Source: Purshia tridentata
Lineage: Eukaryota > Streptophyta > Magnoliopsida > Rosales > Rosaceae
Assembly (NCBI GenBank): GCA_003254885.1
Contig: QANT01003584.1
Location: forward strand, 1 to 31,871
Length of the DNA stretch: 31,871 nt
Direction: 5' to 3'
Both the position numbers and the translations under genes were made by a program. Under the pieces are notes generated by a model. It ran no database searches. It was not told the origin of the DNA and saw nothing but the letters and a program-made list of their open reading frames with translations. Shown piece by piece: positions 19,611-31,871 of the stretch. Numbering within the stretch: the stretch's first letter is position 1; each line of letters begins with the position of its first letter.

Positions 19611-21960
19611 GTGGAAATTGGGCGGTTGCATCAAATAAGATACTATATTTTATACAAGTGCTCAGAACTTAAATGGAGGGGTAAATTTCACACAATTCTT
19701 GAAATCAATTATTTATTACAAACAACTTAACCCTTCAACTATTTAGGAACAATAGTATGTTTAAAAGTGGTCAATAATTATTGGGTGTTGGTGATACTAT
19801 TCAATCTCTCATTTGTCCAAAATAAATCCTTAATAAATATTATGTTTGAAAAATAAAAACGTCATTTACTTGAAAAAAATTGTAGATACGAATAAATTCT
19901 AATATTATTCCTTATATTTTCGGTATTAATCGGTAAAATTAAGATTTAAATTTAAATGTTTAAGATTTATACTAAAGAGAACTAGAGAAATATCTTAAAT
20001 AGCGTTATTAATTTGTTGTTAAAATAACTTATATTAACGGGTGGAAAAACATAATTATAGTATCCAAGTTCCCCCCTGCATTTGCACACATTGAGACCTA
20101 TGAAGTCAAACAATTGCTTTTCACACATGCATCATTACTATATAGTCTATGGTTTTTGTTTCGTCCTTTTGTCTCCTTAATTGGAACTTAATTAGGTCCA
20201 AAGGCCAAGAGTCATAATTCATATATATATTTTTTTGTGCTGGTCATAACTCATAACGAACATTTCAAAGAACTTTTTCTCGCGCCATTATCTCCCAATA
20301 TCTCCAAAAAATGATAAAAATAAGAACGACAATTAATTAATTAGTGATATGATATATAAGTTTTACACTTTTACTGCAATATTACTGTTGTGCTCGTAAA
20401 TAGTCAATTTTTTTTTTTATAATTACTCCTACAAATTTAAGATAACTTTTTAGTAATCAATTATAGTATCTTCAACCGAGAAAGTAAATAAACTCTTCAA
20501 ATTGCCACATAAGTCAGTAAATTCCAATTTGAAAAGCCAATTTTACTTCTTCTTTTAGAGATGCTTATATAACTAGAACTGGAGCTAGAAATCTTCATCA
20601 TAATATACTTCTTAATTTTAACGACTTAACTATGATATGAATGATAATGATGCATGACTGGTGATCATATGATTCATATATATAAAGTTAAGTACTAGTG
20701 CTAACCTAGACCCCGAAAAAAAAAAGGTCCTAGTGCTAGCCTCGTATGTTTTATAAAAAAATATTTAACCACAAGTGAGTATTTTCTAAAGTCTAACACC
20801 ATATTTAAACAATTTCTCTGACGCTGACAATGTTCGCAACCACATTTCCTTCAAAAAAACTTTTTAAAAAACATGCATGCAGCCACCGATACTAAAATGC
20901 AGGCTTATGAATGCTTTATGAATAATATTAGATGTATCGTTTTGATACTAAATATGGGTTTATGAATAATGTTAAATGCTATATGTGAGATTAAATCTGA
21001 TGCATTTTCCTAATTACAGGCATGGGTTAGTCACTACTCACTAGTGGGTGTGTAGTGCAATAATTGCAATTAATTAATGAATAATATGCCAACGAAAACC
21101 TAACTACTTGTCAATTTCTGCCACCGAAAAAATCCCCAAACCAAATGCGCATGTCATTGAGCCACTTGCCATTCCCCAAAATGGAATGACACATAGGAGG
21201 CAATCAACGTGATGGGAGTTGGGAGATTTAAGAGCTACGTTGCACTTGCACCCCTAATTTTGTTCACCATATCTTTAGCAATGATGCACCATTAATTAGT
21301 ACCATTTCATTAATCATGTTCCCCACATGTTAAATAATAGTTAATTGACTATCACTGATATATGTATAATAACATTTATATTGCAGAAATTAATCATAAC
21401 TTATATGATGATCGAGTGAGGTGATATACCAATATATCATGATTCTTTTAGAAATAAAAAAACTATTCATTCTGACCCCAAAAAAAAAAAAAAAACTATT
21501 CCTATTATATTTGGTAAATTCACAAGACCCCTCTATTAGAGATGTCATGAATAATGAATTGTGATCCTTCTATATAATGTTTGCTCAACTTAAAATATTA
21601 ACGCGCACACATAAAAAATGTCAATGAATAACAGTTTCATAGCTTGTGACAATTGCGATTCACAAAACTCTTCTTTGGTTGAAACGTCTGGTAATCTATG
21701 TCGAAACTTGTAGTAATAAACAATTTTTCTTTGATATAGGCAACTAATTATACAAATTAATACTTGTCATCTTGGCTTCTGAGTTGGATCACACAAATGG
21801 CACAATCTCTAACCCCATAGCTTCTTATTAATGCCCATACCGCACACAGCACTATATGAAATTATGAATATGACTATAACTCTTGTCGTTACTATTATTA
21901 TTATTAATCTCTTTCCCTTCTTCCTTCACCATGCATGACATGACATTCTGCTTCGGCCTT
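19611..21960. other. AT-rich intergenic region
   Basis: No coding sequence, RNA gene or intact mobile element is recognised in these 2.3 kb. It holds a degenerate direct repeat (20888-20990), long A/T runs (for example near 20410 and 21479-21495) and short low-complexity stretches. Confidence 0.55.
20888..20990. repeat. Degenerate tandem repeat, about 56-bp period
   Basis: GATACTAAA followed by TTATGAAT and TTTATGAATAAT-ATTAGATG occurs from 20888. It recurs from 20944 as GATACTAAATATGGGTTTATGAATAATGTTAAATG. The two copies have diverged by substitutions and a small indel. Confidence 0.5.
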
Positions 21961-21971
21961 TTCTTTGTGGT

Positions 21972-22042
21972 TGGGCCTAAGCACCAATACCCAACTGCAC
22001 AAAACAGAGAAAAGTTGGGCCTAAGGCAGCCCACCAGGCCCA
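21972..22042. promoter_or_regulatory. Four site II (TGGGCY) motifs upstream of mS29
   Basis: TGGGCC at 21972-21977 and 22016-22021 (+), AGCCCA at 22028-22033 and GGCCCA at 22037-22042 (minus-strand TGGGCT and TGGGCC). They are 120-190 bases upstream of ATG 22161. Clustered site II elements, often with a telo-box, are characteristic of plant nuclear genes for ribosomal and mitochondrial proteins and are TCP-factor targets. Confidence 0.7.
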
Positions 22043-22160
22043 ATTCATTTTAAAATTCCAATTTTACCCACCACCTGGTGTAGTGTAACCAATTTCCCAG
22101 TAGCACACTGTTCTTCTTCTACTTCTTCCCAAAACCTCGCAAAACCTCAGGGAGCGAGAA

Positions 22161-24782
22161 ATGTTGAGGACCATCCTTCGAAGGGCAACAGCGACAGGCC
22201 CAAGGCCCGGCCCATGGAGACTCACGGCAACGCTGAACTACTCGTCCAAGGACACCAAGTCGACGGTGAAGAAGGCCAAGAAGACCAACTCCAAAGGCGA
22301 AGCCGCCGCAGCCGCCGGCGATGACGACCCAAACGACGTCGATTCGGCTCTCTTCGACGAGAAGGCTCGCGCTCGCCGCCTCCAAGCCGATGAAAACGAC
22401 CCCTCGCTGGATGTCGGACCCAATGGTCGTCCTCTTTTTACTTCCACCCCGAAACTCTCTCAGCTCACACGCAAGGACAGCTGCTCCTATTTCAAGCTCA
22501 AGTAAAAACCTTAAACCCTAACAAAGTTGCAGAATTTCTGTCTCTATATGTGTGTGCGCATTTATTGGGATGTTAATTTTTTGAAGGATGGAGGAATTGA
22601 ATAAGGTGTTGCCGGAGGGGCTGCCGATTGGGATGGTGAAGGAGTTTGAGGAGGCGATGCAGAGCGCCGTGCTCGTTCGCCATAGCTTTCTTGAGCTCCG
22701 TGATAATTTTCGACGGATTGTGGACCCGCCATTGTCATCAGCTAGCAGCAAAGGTGCGTGGTGTCTGTGCCATTGCTTCTCACATTGATTGATCATTTGC
22801 TTTTTGTTTGATTACTTTGGCTCGAGATTTGGAGTGCATTTGAAATGAGCGATTTTGGTTGTAACTTTTTTATAATTTAACTCCAGTTTGAAGACCCACT
22901 TTTAACAATCATAGAATTCCAAGGGTTATTAACTTATCGTTAATCAGTAGGGTTGTAAACTAGGAAGCTAGAAAATAGTATGGATTTCTGGGCTGCTTAG
23001 TTTTACAAGGCCTCATTATGCTTTTCATGGATTTACGGTTTTTTTAGATAACCTCTGCTACAATGCATACTTAGTTGCTTTTATGTTGTGCATCATTCTT
23101 TTGAGGAACAAATTTGTGGCAATTTTTTTGGGTCACGCTTAAGATGCCTGTATCCTTGTACTTGTTTTCAGGTCCAAAAGTTAAGAAGCAGATTCTCTTG
23201 GATGGTCCTGTAAGCTGTGGAAAGAGTACTGCTCTTGCAATGCTAGTGCATTGGGCTCGTGAGGAAGGTTGGTTGGTTTTTTATGTCCCCAGAGGCAGGG
23301 AGTGGACTCATGGAGGATTTTTCTATAAAAACCCACAAACGGGTCTTTGGGACACACCTGTTCAGGCCGAAAACATTCTCAAGGCAAGATTGCAAAGCTT
23401 TTTGCCTCATTAGCTAAAAGTCATATCTAGATTTTTATAATGAACTATTAACTTAGATTGGGATCAGTAATCTTGGATAGATCATTGACAATTAAGTATA
23501 GTCTGTAAACCTTTTTGATATCGGCAAATCATGCCTAAATATGGTGATTTTCTAAATGGATGTATTTGAAATTATGTGATGTAATATATGAACCTCAGTG
23601 CAGCATGCAATTCTTGGATTTGATGCTCCTGATTATCTCTCAGCTTTTTATTCATCTTTTGTGCCATTTCATTCCAGGACTTCCTGAAATTTAATGAGTC
23701 ACGCTTAAGACAATTGTCGTGCCAAATATTTGATCCTATTCCATTGGGAGAGGGCGCTGGTGTTGGATGGATGAAAGATGGAATTGATTCTATGGCAATG
23801 CCTGAAGGTTCAACTCTATATGACCTGATTGATACAGGAATCAAACATACTCATGCAGCTGTTGGGGTGGTTGTTCGTTTGAGGAAGGAGTTATCTCTTG
23901 TGAAAGATACCCCCGTGCTTATTGCAATTGATCAGGTGGGACGGATCATCACTTGATATTATGTAATGCTAAGTTCTTTGGATGAATTTTCTTTCTAGAC
24001 CTTTGTTGTAATCTATCAATAGTTTGCTATATTGTTCTATTCTTTTGCCTGCAGTATAATAACTGGTTTACATTCAGTGAGTATGAAGAGCCAGTAACTG
24101 TTCGTTCTACTCAACCAATACATGCTAAAGAACTCGCTACGGTAGGCACCCACTTTTGGTTGAGAATTATGTTGATTCATACTTGTAAAATGTTATTCTG
24201 CCAAGGCACATTAGCATGTCCATTTAACATTATGTTTATAGGCCTAGTATTACATCTTCAAATAATCTCATTTTTCTTGAGATGTTGGTCTTATCTCTTT
24301 TGTGCAATTAAGTTTGGGTGTATGTGCAATATGCTGTTTATTAGAGACTGATGTGTGCACATTCTTGCAGGTGAAGGCTTTTAGATCTATGATGCATGAG
24401 GACATGATGGTGGGTGCTTTTTCTCATTCAACAGCAGTAGGAAAGCTTCGCCAAGACTTGCCAGATGTGCCAGCAGACGCTCGTCTTAACTATCCTCGCT
24501 ACACTTTAGATGAAGCAGCAGCTGTTTGCCATTACTATCTAAGGTATGCGAGTGAATGCTTGCCAAGGTTGCAATGCTGCTGATAGTATATTAGATTGAG
24601 GTATATATTTCAGTGCTTTTTCTTTGCAAACTTCCAGATTCTCAGCCTTCTCTACTGTTTTCTATGGCAGACAGAGGCTTATACGTCGTGAAGCATTCAC
24701 AGAGGAAAACTGGAAGAAGATATATTACTTGTCTAATGGAAATGGAGCAGAAATGAGATGGTTGGTTCCTTTGATGCGGTGA
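22161..24782 (+). CDS. DAP3: Mitochondrial small-subunit ribosomal protein mS29 (DAP3 homologue)
   Basis: GTP-binding P-loop protein of the mitochondrial ribosome small subunit; the animal homologue is also called death-associated protein 3. Exons are 22161-22501, 22587-22753, 23172-23383, 23678-23935, 24055-24141, 24371-24543 and 24671-24782. Phases agree throughout and give 449 residues. The N-terminus (MLRTILRRATATGPRPGPWR) is Arg-rich without acidic residues, as expected for a mitochondrial presequence. A low-complexity Lys/Ala/Asp region follows. The Walker A motif GPVSCGKST falls near residues 181-189. Next come the DAP3 blocks WLVFYVPRGREWTHGGFFYKN, LIAIDQYNNWF (Walker B-like strand) and RYTLDEAAAVCHYYLRQRLI. 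The product ends WLVPLMR. Intron 3 begins with GC instead of GT. A telo-box lies just inside intron 1. Confidence 0.93.
22513..22520 (+). promoter_or_regulatory. Telo-box at the start of mS29 intron 1
   Basis: AAACCCTA begins 11 bases after the intron 1 donor, downstream of the site II cluster. Telo-boxes near the 5' end are typical of plant translation-machinery genes. A single 8-mer can arise by chance, so function is inferred. Confidence 0.5.
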
Positions 24783-26106
24783 CAACCGGAAGATAATTTT
24801 GTAACAGTATTTAAAGAAGACAAAATGGAAGAACTTGTTTGCCTCATGGCCTCTTGATTTTGATCTTATTCAATATTATTATTTGACTGCTTTTTTATTC
24901 TGTTTTCATCATTGAACTTCTAGTTGGATAATTTTTCTTTCGCCAACGGGATAAGTGTCTGAAGACAATGTACCATATGTAGATCAGTTCACATTTTGTA
25001 GTTTTGATGTTGGAAGCAACAGTATTTATATGTAAGATTTTTGTCTTTGTTGCTGCGTCCAATTTCAGTGTTGCCTTTTTCGAGTTGGCTCCAGATTTCT
25101 TTCCGTTTTTGAGTATTGTTGTATGCATCCGAACTTAGGATAGGCATAATCGACATTGGTAATCTCGAGAACACGCACCCACAGTCCATATGCTTTCTTT
25201 CTCTAGTGCCTGTTAAATGGGCTACTAATAAAAAATGGGGCTACCCTTGTAAGGCTGAATCTCTTAACTGTGTGCTTGGATTCATATTCGTTGCCTTTTC
25301 AGATGTATATGGGGAACTTGTAACGCTCAGTATTATATGCTGGTACAAGTACACATACCTACTTTTCCATTGATTATTTCAAAATCGGGGAGCTCTACAT
25401 GTTTACTATACTAATACTCCCACAGCACATAAGAATTCCTGATTTGAGCTATATATTGGCCTTTCTGTTTTTAAATCGCAGCTATATATATCAAAGAAGT
25501 ATTTTTTCAAAGTACACTTAAAAACATAAAGGGCAATTATAAAGTATACAATCAATTAGATGTTGTATTGATCACTCTAATTATCCAAACCTTTGCAGAA
25601 GGTTGACATCTTAAGTGAAACAAATTTCTACTCACATTCATAATTCTAAACTATTGATAAATCATGATCATCTAAGGAAAATCTGAAGACCAACTCAGGC
25701 CAAAGAAAAATCTCATGCAATTAGTACTTGGAGACAAGGTTCCTACTTCTCAGCATTTTCCACGAGTGAAGATGCATGGCTAGACTTCAGCATCAAGCTG
25801 TAGGATTCAAAAAATTGTGACTCTGCTGCACTCAGCATGGACGCATGGTAGTGAGAGCTCAGCTCAATATGTAGAATCCACATTCTCCAAATCAAGTTTA
25901 AAAGCCAGCCAATCACAACCAAAAGCTCCATCGTTGATACTTGGACCATCGATATATTTCAATGATTGAACATTTAATTCTTCTACGCAATAATTCACAG
26001 CTGGATTCTGGTTGTAATGTTGTATACACTCACTCTTCAACTGTATCAAGATCATCTTCTTTATGAAGACTAACAATCAACCAAAACTGCGGATTGATGT
26101 CCAAGG
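24783..26106. other. Convergent 3' flanks of mS29 and listerin
   Basis: The two genes end tail to tail 1.3 kb apart. The sequence is AT-rich, presumably 3' UTR at both ends. Several 60-85 codon frames occur but none resembles a known family. Nothing else was found. Confidence 0.6.
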
Positions 26107-29100
26107 TCAAAATGGAGACTGGCACAATGGGCAAGTTGATTTGTGAGAAGTTGAAAACCATTTATAGAGGCAGGCTGAATGGAACTTGTGCTTGCAGGTC
26201 TTGCATGGAAGGCGAGGAAGGCTGTGGTTGGAAGTATGGATGACACTGTAACAAATGGGACACTCCTCAACACCTTCAAATTCCTTGTCAAAGTTGCGCT
26301 TCCATATCTTGATAGCTTCCGCTAAAGCTCCATTCTGCATCACACAAGTAAAAACAATTATCCACCACATAAGCTCTTGTGAAAATGTATTAATGTCATC
26401 TTGGGCTTCCCTTTCGTCTCACTCACCTAAATTTATTAATTACACCTATTCTTTATGAAAGAACAAGATTACCCTTCCCATCCCTCCCCAAAAACCCTTA
26501 GGTTCCACAGGAATTGCCAAAAACACACAACTTGAGTTGGATCAAATTACCCAATTTCAGTCTGTGCTGCTGGTTCCACATATATTCTCATGATCAAATC
26601 AAATTTCAATAGCAAGAAAAAGGAAAATTCTACCCTGAGCCTTCCTTCTGCCATTGGGTGGAAAGCGAACATTATCCAGTATAATGGTAAGGTTAGATTA
26701 ATTTACCTGATTACGAACGAATGATACCATAGACAGTAACCATTTCCTCTTCTTCACTTCACTAATACCTAGGCTCCTTTTACATTCAACATCAACAGGC
26801 CGTAATGGGTAAGATGAAGGAAGACAGATAACTAGATCCATTGTGGTCTCATCCTTTGTATAGGTAGCAACAACTTCATTTGCTGATTTGCTTACGCTAA
26901 TGGAAAAATTCTCATCAGCAATTTCATTTTTTTTAATCTGCATGAGAGTTGAAATTCAGAGTTACATTACCATATAAGCCCACATTATGGAGCAGCACAA
27001 CACATCTATGTCAGGCGACCCACACCTCAGAAACAGTACAAACTAACATAAAACAAAAGCATCTCTTTCTAGCTATACATACCTGGCTTAATTCATTTGC
27101 GATGAGAGGTGGGCTGCACCATGCTCTTGTAAAGGATTCAATTCCAGATAATGTAGAACGGTCACGTAAATCACTGAACCACTGTCTTACATAAGCAGGA
27201 AGAATGCTGAGCATCAAACCAAACATTGCTCCAGCAAGTGAAGCCATTTTCACTGGTTCAACAGGCCACAGAGAATGTACAGAAAACAATAATGAACCAG
27301 TTGTGATGGCATGTGTTGCTGCAGCTGCAGCTTCGGCTAGACCAGCAGGAAGCTCCGCATCTTTCTTCTTAAGATTATGTGCGATGCACAGTTCTAGAGG
27401 AATATGCTGGAAAAGGCAATCTAATATTACTGAATTAGCAGAATCTTGTATATACTGGACCAGTCTCTTTCTTGCAGGTGATGATGATTGTAAAGACCAT
27501 AAATGCGATAGCAACAAAGACCATGCAAGGAAGACATGTACCTGAAATTTTGAAAAATAATCAATATAGCAACACAATGAGAACTAAAGGATTGATTTTG
27601 CTATTAATTAAAAGCATGATTACCCTTTGCACTGCCACCAAATCCATTTCAATAACCTTGTAAGGTAACTTTTCAATCATGCAAGAGATTTCATCTTTCA
27701 AATGGATATTTGTTTCTGTTGACATATCAAGAGGGGATGGATCCTCTTCGCTGTTAGTGACACCATCCAAGTAAGTTTTGTCTTCTCCAACAATAGCCAG
27801 GCATAAAACTGGTTCAGTTGAAAGAGTAAAATAAGCGGCATATTGCAACAAAGGAACAGTTTTGGAGGAAAAAAGGATCGCATACAAAGAGCTAATGGGT
27901 CCTTTGCTCAGCCCCCAAAATTCAACCGACTTCACTGCTCTATCTCTAGCATTTGTTGATGAGTTGATGACACTTGAGGCCACCAACTCCCAGAAACAAG
28001 AATGTTCAATTCGGGACGACGATACAATAGAAGCAGCCTCATGACAACAAGAACTTGCAATGGCCTCAGCAATGCCAGTGCAGAAGAACAATCGAAGAAT
28101 ACCTTCTAAAATTCGATCTTTTATGGGGCCCCATCTTTCTGTTCCCAGGGCGTTTATGTTATCTGCATGTTCTGCTTGTTGGAGACCAAAAGGTCCACAA
28201 GACAAAGAAAATGATAAGAGGGCATTTTTGGCAATATCTATAGGAAAGGGATCTGAAATGAATACAATTTGCCCAAGCTCATGAAGGATAGCATCCAGGT
28301 TATCAGAAGTACAGCTACTAGTGATAGTGTCATTAACATTTTCAGCAATTTCCTCCATCATTACAACAGTTGACTGAATCCAGCGCCTTAACTGAGAAAA
28401 CACAAACTCCCAGTCTTCTTCATCTAATTCCTTGCAACAATAACCAACTGAAACAACAATTAGCCTTGACAGCAACATCTGCACAACTGGAAGCTGATTA
28501 ACTACGGTTGACGTGACAGCGCCATGTCTCTGCTTCCGAAATAACTCAAGTAGGAGTGTTCTCTCTGCAGGGCTAATCTTTCTCTCCAGTTTCAGTGTTT
28601 GTAAGTCCCCTGGTACACTAAAAGGATAACAAGATATAACCAACTGAAACCAATCTTCCATATCTGCAGGAAGAAATCAAAAAGGAAAACATTAATATAA
28701 TTTCTCAGCAGATTATACTGTATATTACTGAAAACATTAGTATATTTTATTTTTTTATTGACTTACAGTAAAACATTACGAGCATTTACCTTGTCCTGTT
28801 TGCCATGTGATCAAAGGCGGAAACGATAGAGCTTTTTGGAGCCAGCCTTCAATAGTATCCTGTACATGATTTTCCCCAGAAGATTCCGGTTGAGTATCTC
28901 TATTAGAGTCATGAGATCCGATGCTTCCTTGACTTAATGGTCGAATAAGAATATTAACAATCAGAGGAAGAATCCTCAAACAGTTTGTATTTATTGCTTC
29001 ACCAACATAAAGTTTATTTACAAACAGTTCAAACAGATCCATAGCTTTGTCTGTTTCCCATATATTATTATTAAACAAAGTCAAAAGAAAAGCTACAAGA

Positions 29101-31660
29101 GCTCTCAAGAATGGTTCTCCAATATCCTCCACTTTATCACCTGAAGCAGGCCACAGATAGACAAACTTCTGTGCAGCACATCCTCCATGAACAAGTGCAC
29201 CATCAACCAAAATGTTGAAAATATAATCTAACAAGCTCTCTTGGGAAGAGTAATTTCTACTCTTGGCATACGCACTCAGTGAAGGTAAGAATGAGGCTAC
29301 AACACTTCCTCCTGGCCATTTCCAAGTGCACAATATTTCAGCAGCAAGCCAAGATCGAGTAAGCTCGTGATTTATTGTTTCCTCAGAGGGAGGGAAACTA
29401 TGTTTGACATAACCAACAACAACTCTATCAATCCCAATTTCTGAGATGATCTTGTCAATAAAAGAAACAAACTTGTGATGGCCAAAGTCCTGCATTTGTC
29501 ATACATTTGTTATATTTAAGTCCCTGTACATCCCATCCAATAAAAGATTTCATAAACAATTTAACAAATTGGTAAAATGATTTGAAGATAAACCTAAGCA
29601 CGCTCTTACACTAGTACAAGTAAAATTAGGATGAAACAGGTTGATATTCTATTACTGTGAGAAAGAAAGCACAAACTAGTATCAATAACATGTGTATTGG
29701 GTTAAGTCTCTTCTGAACCTAAATGATGGATGATTATATTTAACATAGATCTCATTACTTCTCAAGATAGTTTGTTATTCAGTAATGATTGTGGAAGTGC
29801 AGAAAGCTCTGCAACAATCTTCGGTGAGTTCAATACAAACATACAAATTATTTTGGGGGTAGAATTATATTTTCTCCTTTATTACTGTGCCATTCAGGAA
29901 CCTGCCAGTTGGGGGAGATGAAATAATAATATAAATTTGTACTAAAATCAATACCAACAGCAGTGAAAGGAGCCATAACTAATAAAAGAAGCGAATGGAT
30001 ATCCAGATTTCACACCACAAATCAACAAGTGTGCAAGAATCAAAAGAAAATGTTTAACATAAAAGAACTGGTACCAATTTTAATAATTTCCACTCACATG
30101 GCTATCAGCGGAGTAGTTTTTGACAACTGAACCCTCTGGGCTGCTAAAATCTGGAACAATCCACAAAGGCCATCTATCACCCTTGCAAAGAAGTTGGTCT
30201 AAAAGATTTTGTTCCTCATATTGATCTTGAGAGAGACAATCAAGAACTTCAAGCATCCACAAGCAGCACAAAGATGTGAATTTTTCTGTATCTAGTTTAT
30301 CTTCATTGAAGATGGCAGATCTCATACACTGAATCAAACTACTCCCCAATGTCTTTCGATTGTGTAAGCTGAGGCTTTTCCAGAATTGATTACTTATCTT
30401 ACATCGAAAAGCATGAAAAGATTCACAAAATCCCAGCCTGGCCTTCAATTTTTCCTTTGATTCATCATCGGGGACATCATCTCTTACTGTCAATAATACC
30501 TGAAACTCCCAGTCAATTATAAAAATTGCAGATAAAATAACTGAAACCAGCCCACTTTCTTCACCAAGTGTCTTCAAGGAAAATAAGCTGCCATCAAGTA
30601 CTTCAAGAGCAAACTGAGCCATCTCAAACATGGTGTTGGAACTTTTAAATTCTGGCCCAATATTGTTTTCCCCAGAAGTCAATAAACTGGGAGTCAGTAA
30701 AGAACCTGCCTCCCTAACCCAAGTAAGAGAGGACGCCAGAATAAAAGAAAGCAACTTCTTTAAAATCTCCTCGAATATCAGGATCAATGCATTTCTTGAC
30801 ACAAAAGAAGTTTGATTGCATTTTGTTGAAACACCAACAACAGCACTGCGGATAAGGCAAAAAGTTTAGGTCATGAAACACAATATTGAAATTTAATCAT
30901 TAAAATTTATTAATTATATTCTATTCTAGTATAGAGATAAACAACTAAATAGTCCTTTAAAAATTACAATTAGCAGCCACAGCTATACATAGATCAAGTT
31001 CAGCACAGATGATCAATAGCTTTCCTTAAAATAGAAAATTATCCAGCCATGGGAAAGCAAGGACTAAAATTGCAGAGCTACTCCCATCTGAGGAATATCA
31101 GTTAAGAACAAATAAAATAATTTCCATTCATACCACAAAAACTGAGAATTCAAAGTTCCAAAGGGAGGAGGGGAACGAGCAACAGCAATAGCAGCTGATT
31201 CCAGAAGCTCATGATGCCAGTGGTATGGGTTGTTCATATTCTGTTTGCCGGAAGCTTCTCCTACCTTCCTGTTTGTAATTTTTTCTCTTGCTTTCTCTAG
31301 GAGCATTGCCAACATAGTTATGCGGTCACAGTCTAAAGAGCAAGGGGCAGATCCAGAATGCTCCTGGTTAGTAACATATCTAATTACAGTATCCCACTGC
31401 TCAGAGAAATATTCGTCATCCAGCAATGCAAGTAACAGGTCAAGTCGAGCACTTAAAGAGCTACTATTCTCATGCAAACACCATGGTACAAAAATTTCCT
31501 TGAACATGTGTATGAATAGATCTGCCTCCAATTCTTTATCCCCCTCATGAGTAGAACGACTACAAGAGGGAAGATTATTTTGGAGAAGTTCTTGGACTAT
31601 CTTGCGTGGTCCAAATACAGAAACAGCGACTGATAGACTCTTCACACTACTTGGAGAATC
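26107..31660 (-). CDS. LTN1: E3 ubiquitin-protein ligase listerin, C-terminal part (5' end outside window)
   Basis: RING ligase of the ribosome-associated quality-control complex. It ubiquitinates nascent chains stuck on 60S subunits in the cytosol. Exons on the minus strand: 31660-31134, 30845-30098, 29489-28790, 28663-27624, 27541-27083, 26937-26707 and 26334-26107. All have canonical splice sites and consistent phases; together they code for the last 1310 residues. Most of this is the helical HEAT/ARM-like region. Then comes an RWD-like segment ([30 protein letters not shown]). The end is a listerin-type RING with [22 protein letters not shown] and CPLC ligands, finishing CPLCQSPF. The RING is nearly the same as the human LTN1 RING in spacing and in [10 protein letters not shown]...STCPLC. 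Plant listerin is about 1900 residues, so roughly the first third is missing at the window edge. The edge itself (31840-31871) could hold the end of another exon, but no donor fits convincingly. Confidence 0.93.
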
Positions 31661-31871
31661 CTGTTATCAAGAAGATAAGATTGAAGAGTGGATATCAAAA
31701 GTTCAAGAACATAATACATAAAGCCAATATGTAAATTATGTAATGCATTTATTGTCAGCATAACATGACAAATGAAGTTTACATTTAATTCAATTGGACC
31801 CATTAATATCATAACAGTCTTCCTCTAACATTTCCAGCAAGAACATAGAATTTCTGGGGTTGGGGAGAGGA

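Noticed and set aside
22119..22385. 88-codon minus-strand open frame
   Set aside because: Antisense to GC-rich exon 1 of mS29; composition effect only.
25743..26076. Two overlapping minus-strand frames with protein-like texture just after the listerin stop
   Set aside because: No family recognised, the frames conflict, and the place fits a listerin 3' UTR. A search of the translated segment could change this.
31840..31871. Possible further listerin exon at the window edge
   Set aside because: Two frames are open for a short distance on the minus strand, but no donor in the needed phase was convincing and the exon start lies outside the window.

Overview
This is a piece of a plant nuclear genome. 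Evidence: genes split by short AT-rich GT-AG introns, plant-only families (WRKY, WI12), long AT-rich spacers, CT/GA microsatellites in 5' leaders and plant promoter motifs. The proteins look like those of a woody rosid eudicot, perhaps Rosaceae; that placement is a guess from memory. I see nothing bacterial, viral or organellar, and no CRISPR array or tRNA gene. Exon boundaries were placed by eye from splice dinucleotides, reading-phase continuity and remembered family sequences; no search was run.

Layout. 1-1821: spacer with a duplicated 40-mer around an ambiguous base and a possible SINE remnant. 1822-4720 (-): group I WRKY factor, WRKY33-like, five exons, with W-boxes upstream of its start. 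4721-7909: AT-rich spacer with a MITE-like inverted repeat and, next to the following gene, a decayed copy of one of its exons. 7910-11350 (-): F-box/leucine-rich-repeat protein, FBL3-like, eight exons. 12133-14904 (-): spliceosomal U2B'' protein, five exons. 15533-16686 (+): short-chain dehydrogenase of the SDR2a type with a lost splice acceptor and a one-base deletion. 17661-18170 (+) and 19056-19526 (-): a convergent pair of single-exon WI12/WUN1 wound-induced proteins. 19527-22160: AT-rich spacer ending in a site II-rich promoter. 22161-24782 (+): mitoribosomal protein mS29/DAP3, seven exons, one intron of GC-AG type. 26107-31660 and beyond (-): the C-terminal 1310 residues of the E3 ligase listerin (LTN1); its N-terminus lies outside the window.

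The genes do not form one pathway. They are stress/defence genes (WRKY33, the WI12 pair) mixed with housekeeping RNA and protein machinery (U2B'', mS29, listerin). U2B'' and mS29 share a promoter style: several TGGGCY site II motifs plus a telo-box at the start of intron 1 or within it. The most noteworthy observations are the SDR gene, whose two lesions are exactly frame-compensated by an upstream cryptic acceptor, and the exon relic behind FBL3. I found no convincing new multi-gene system.
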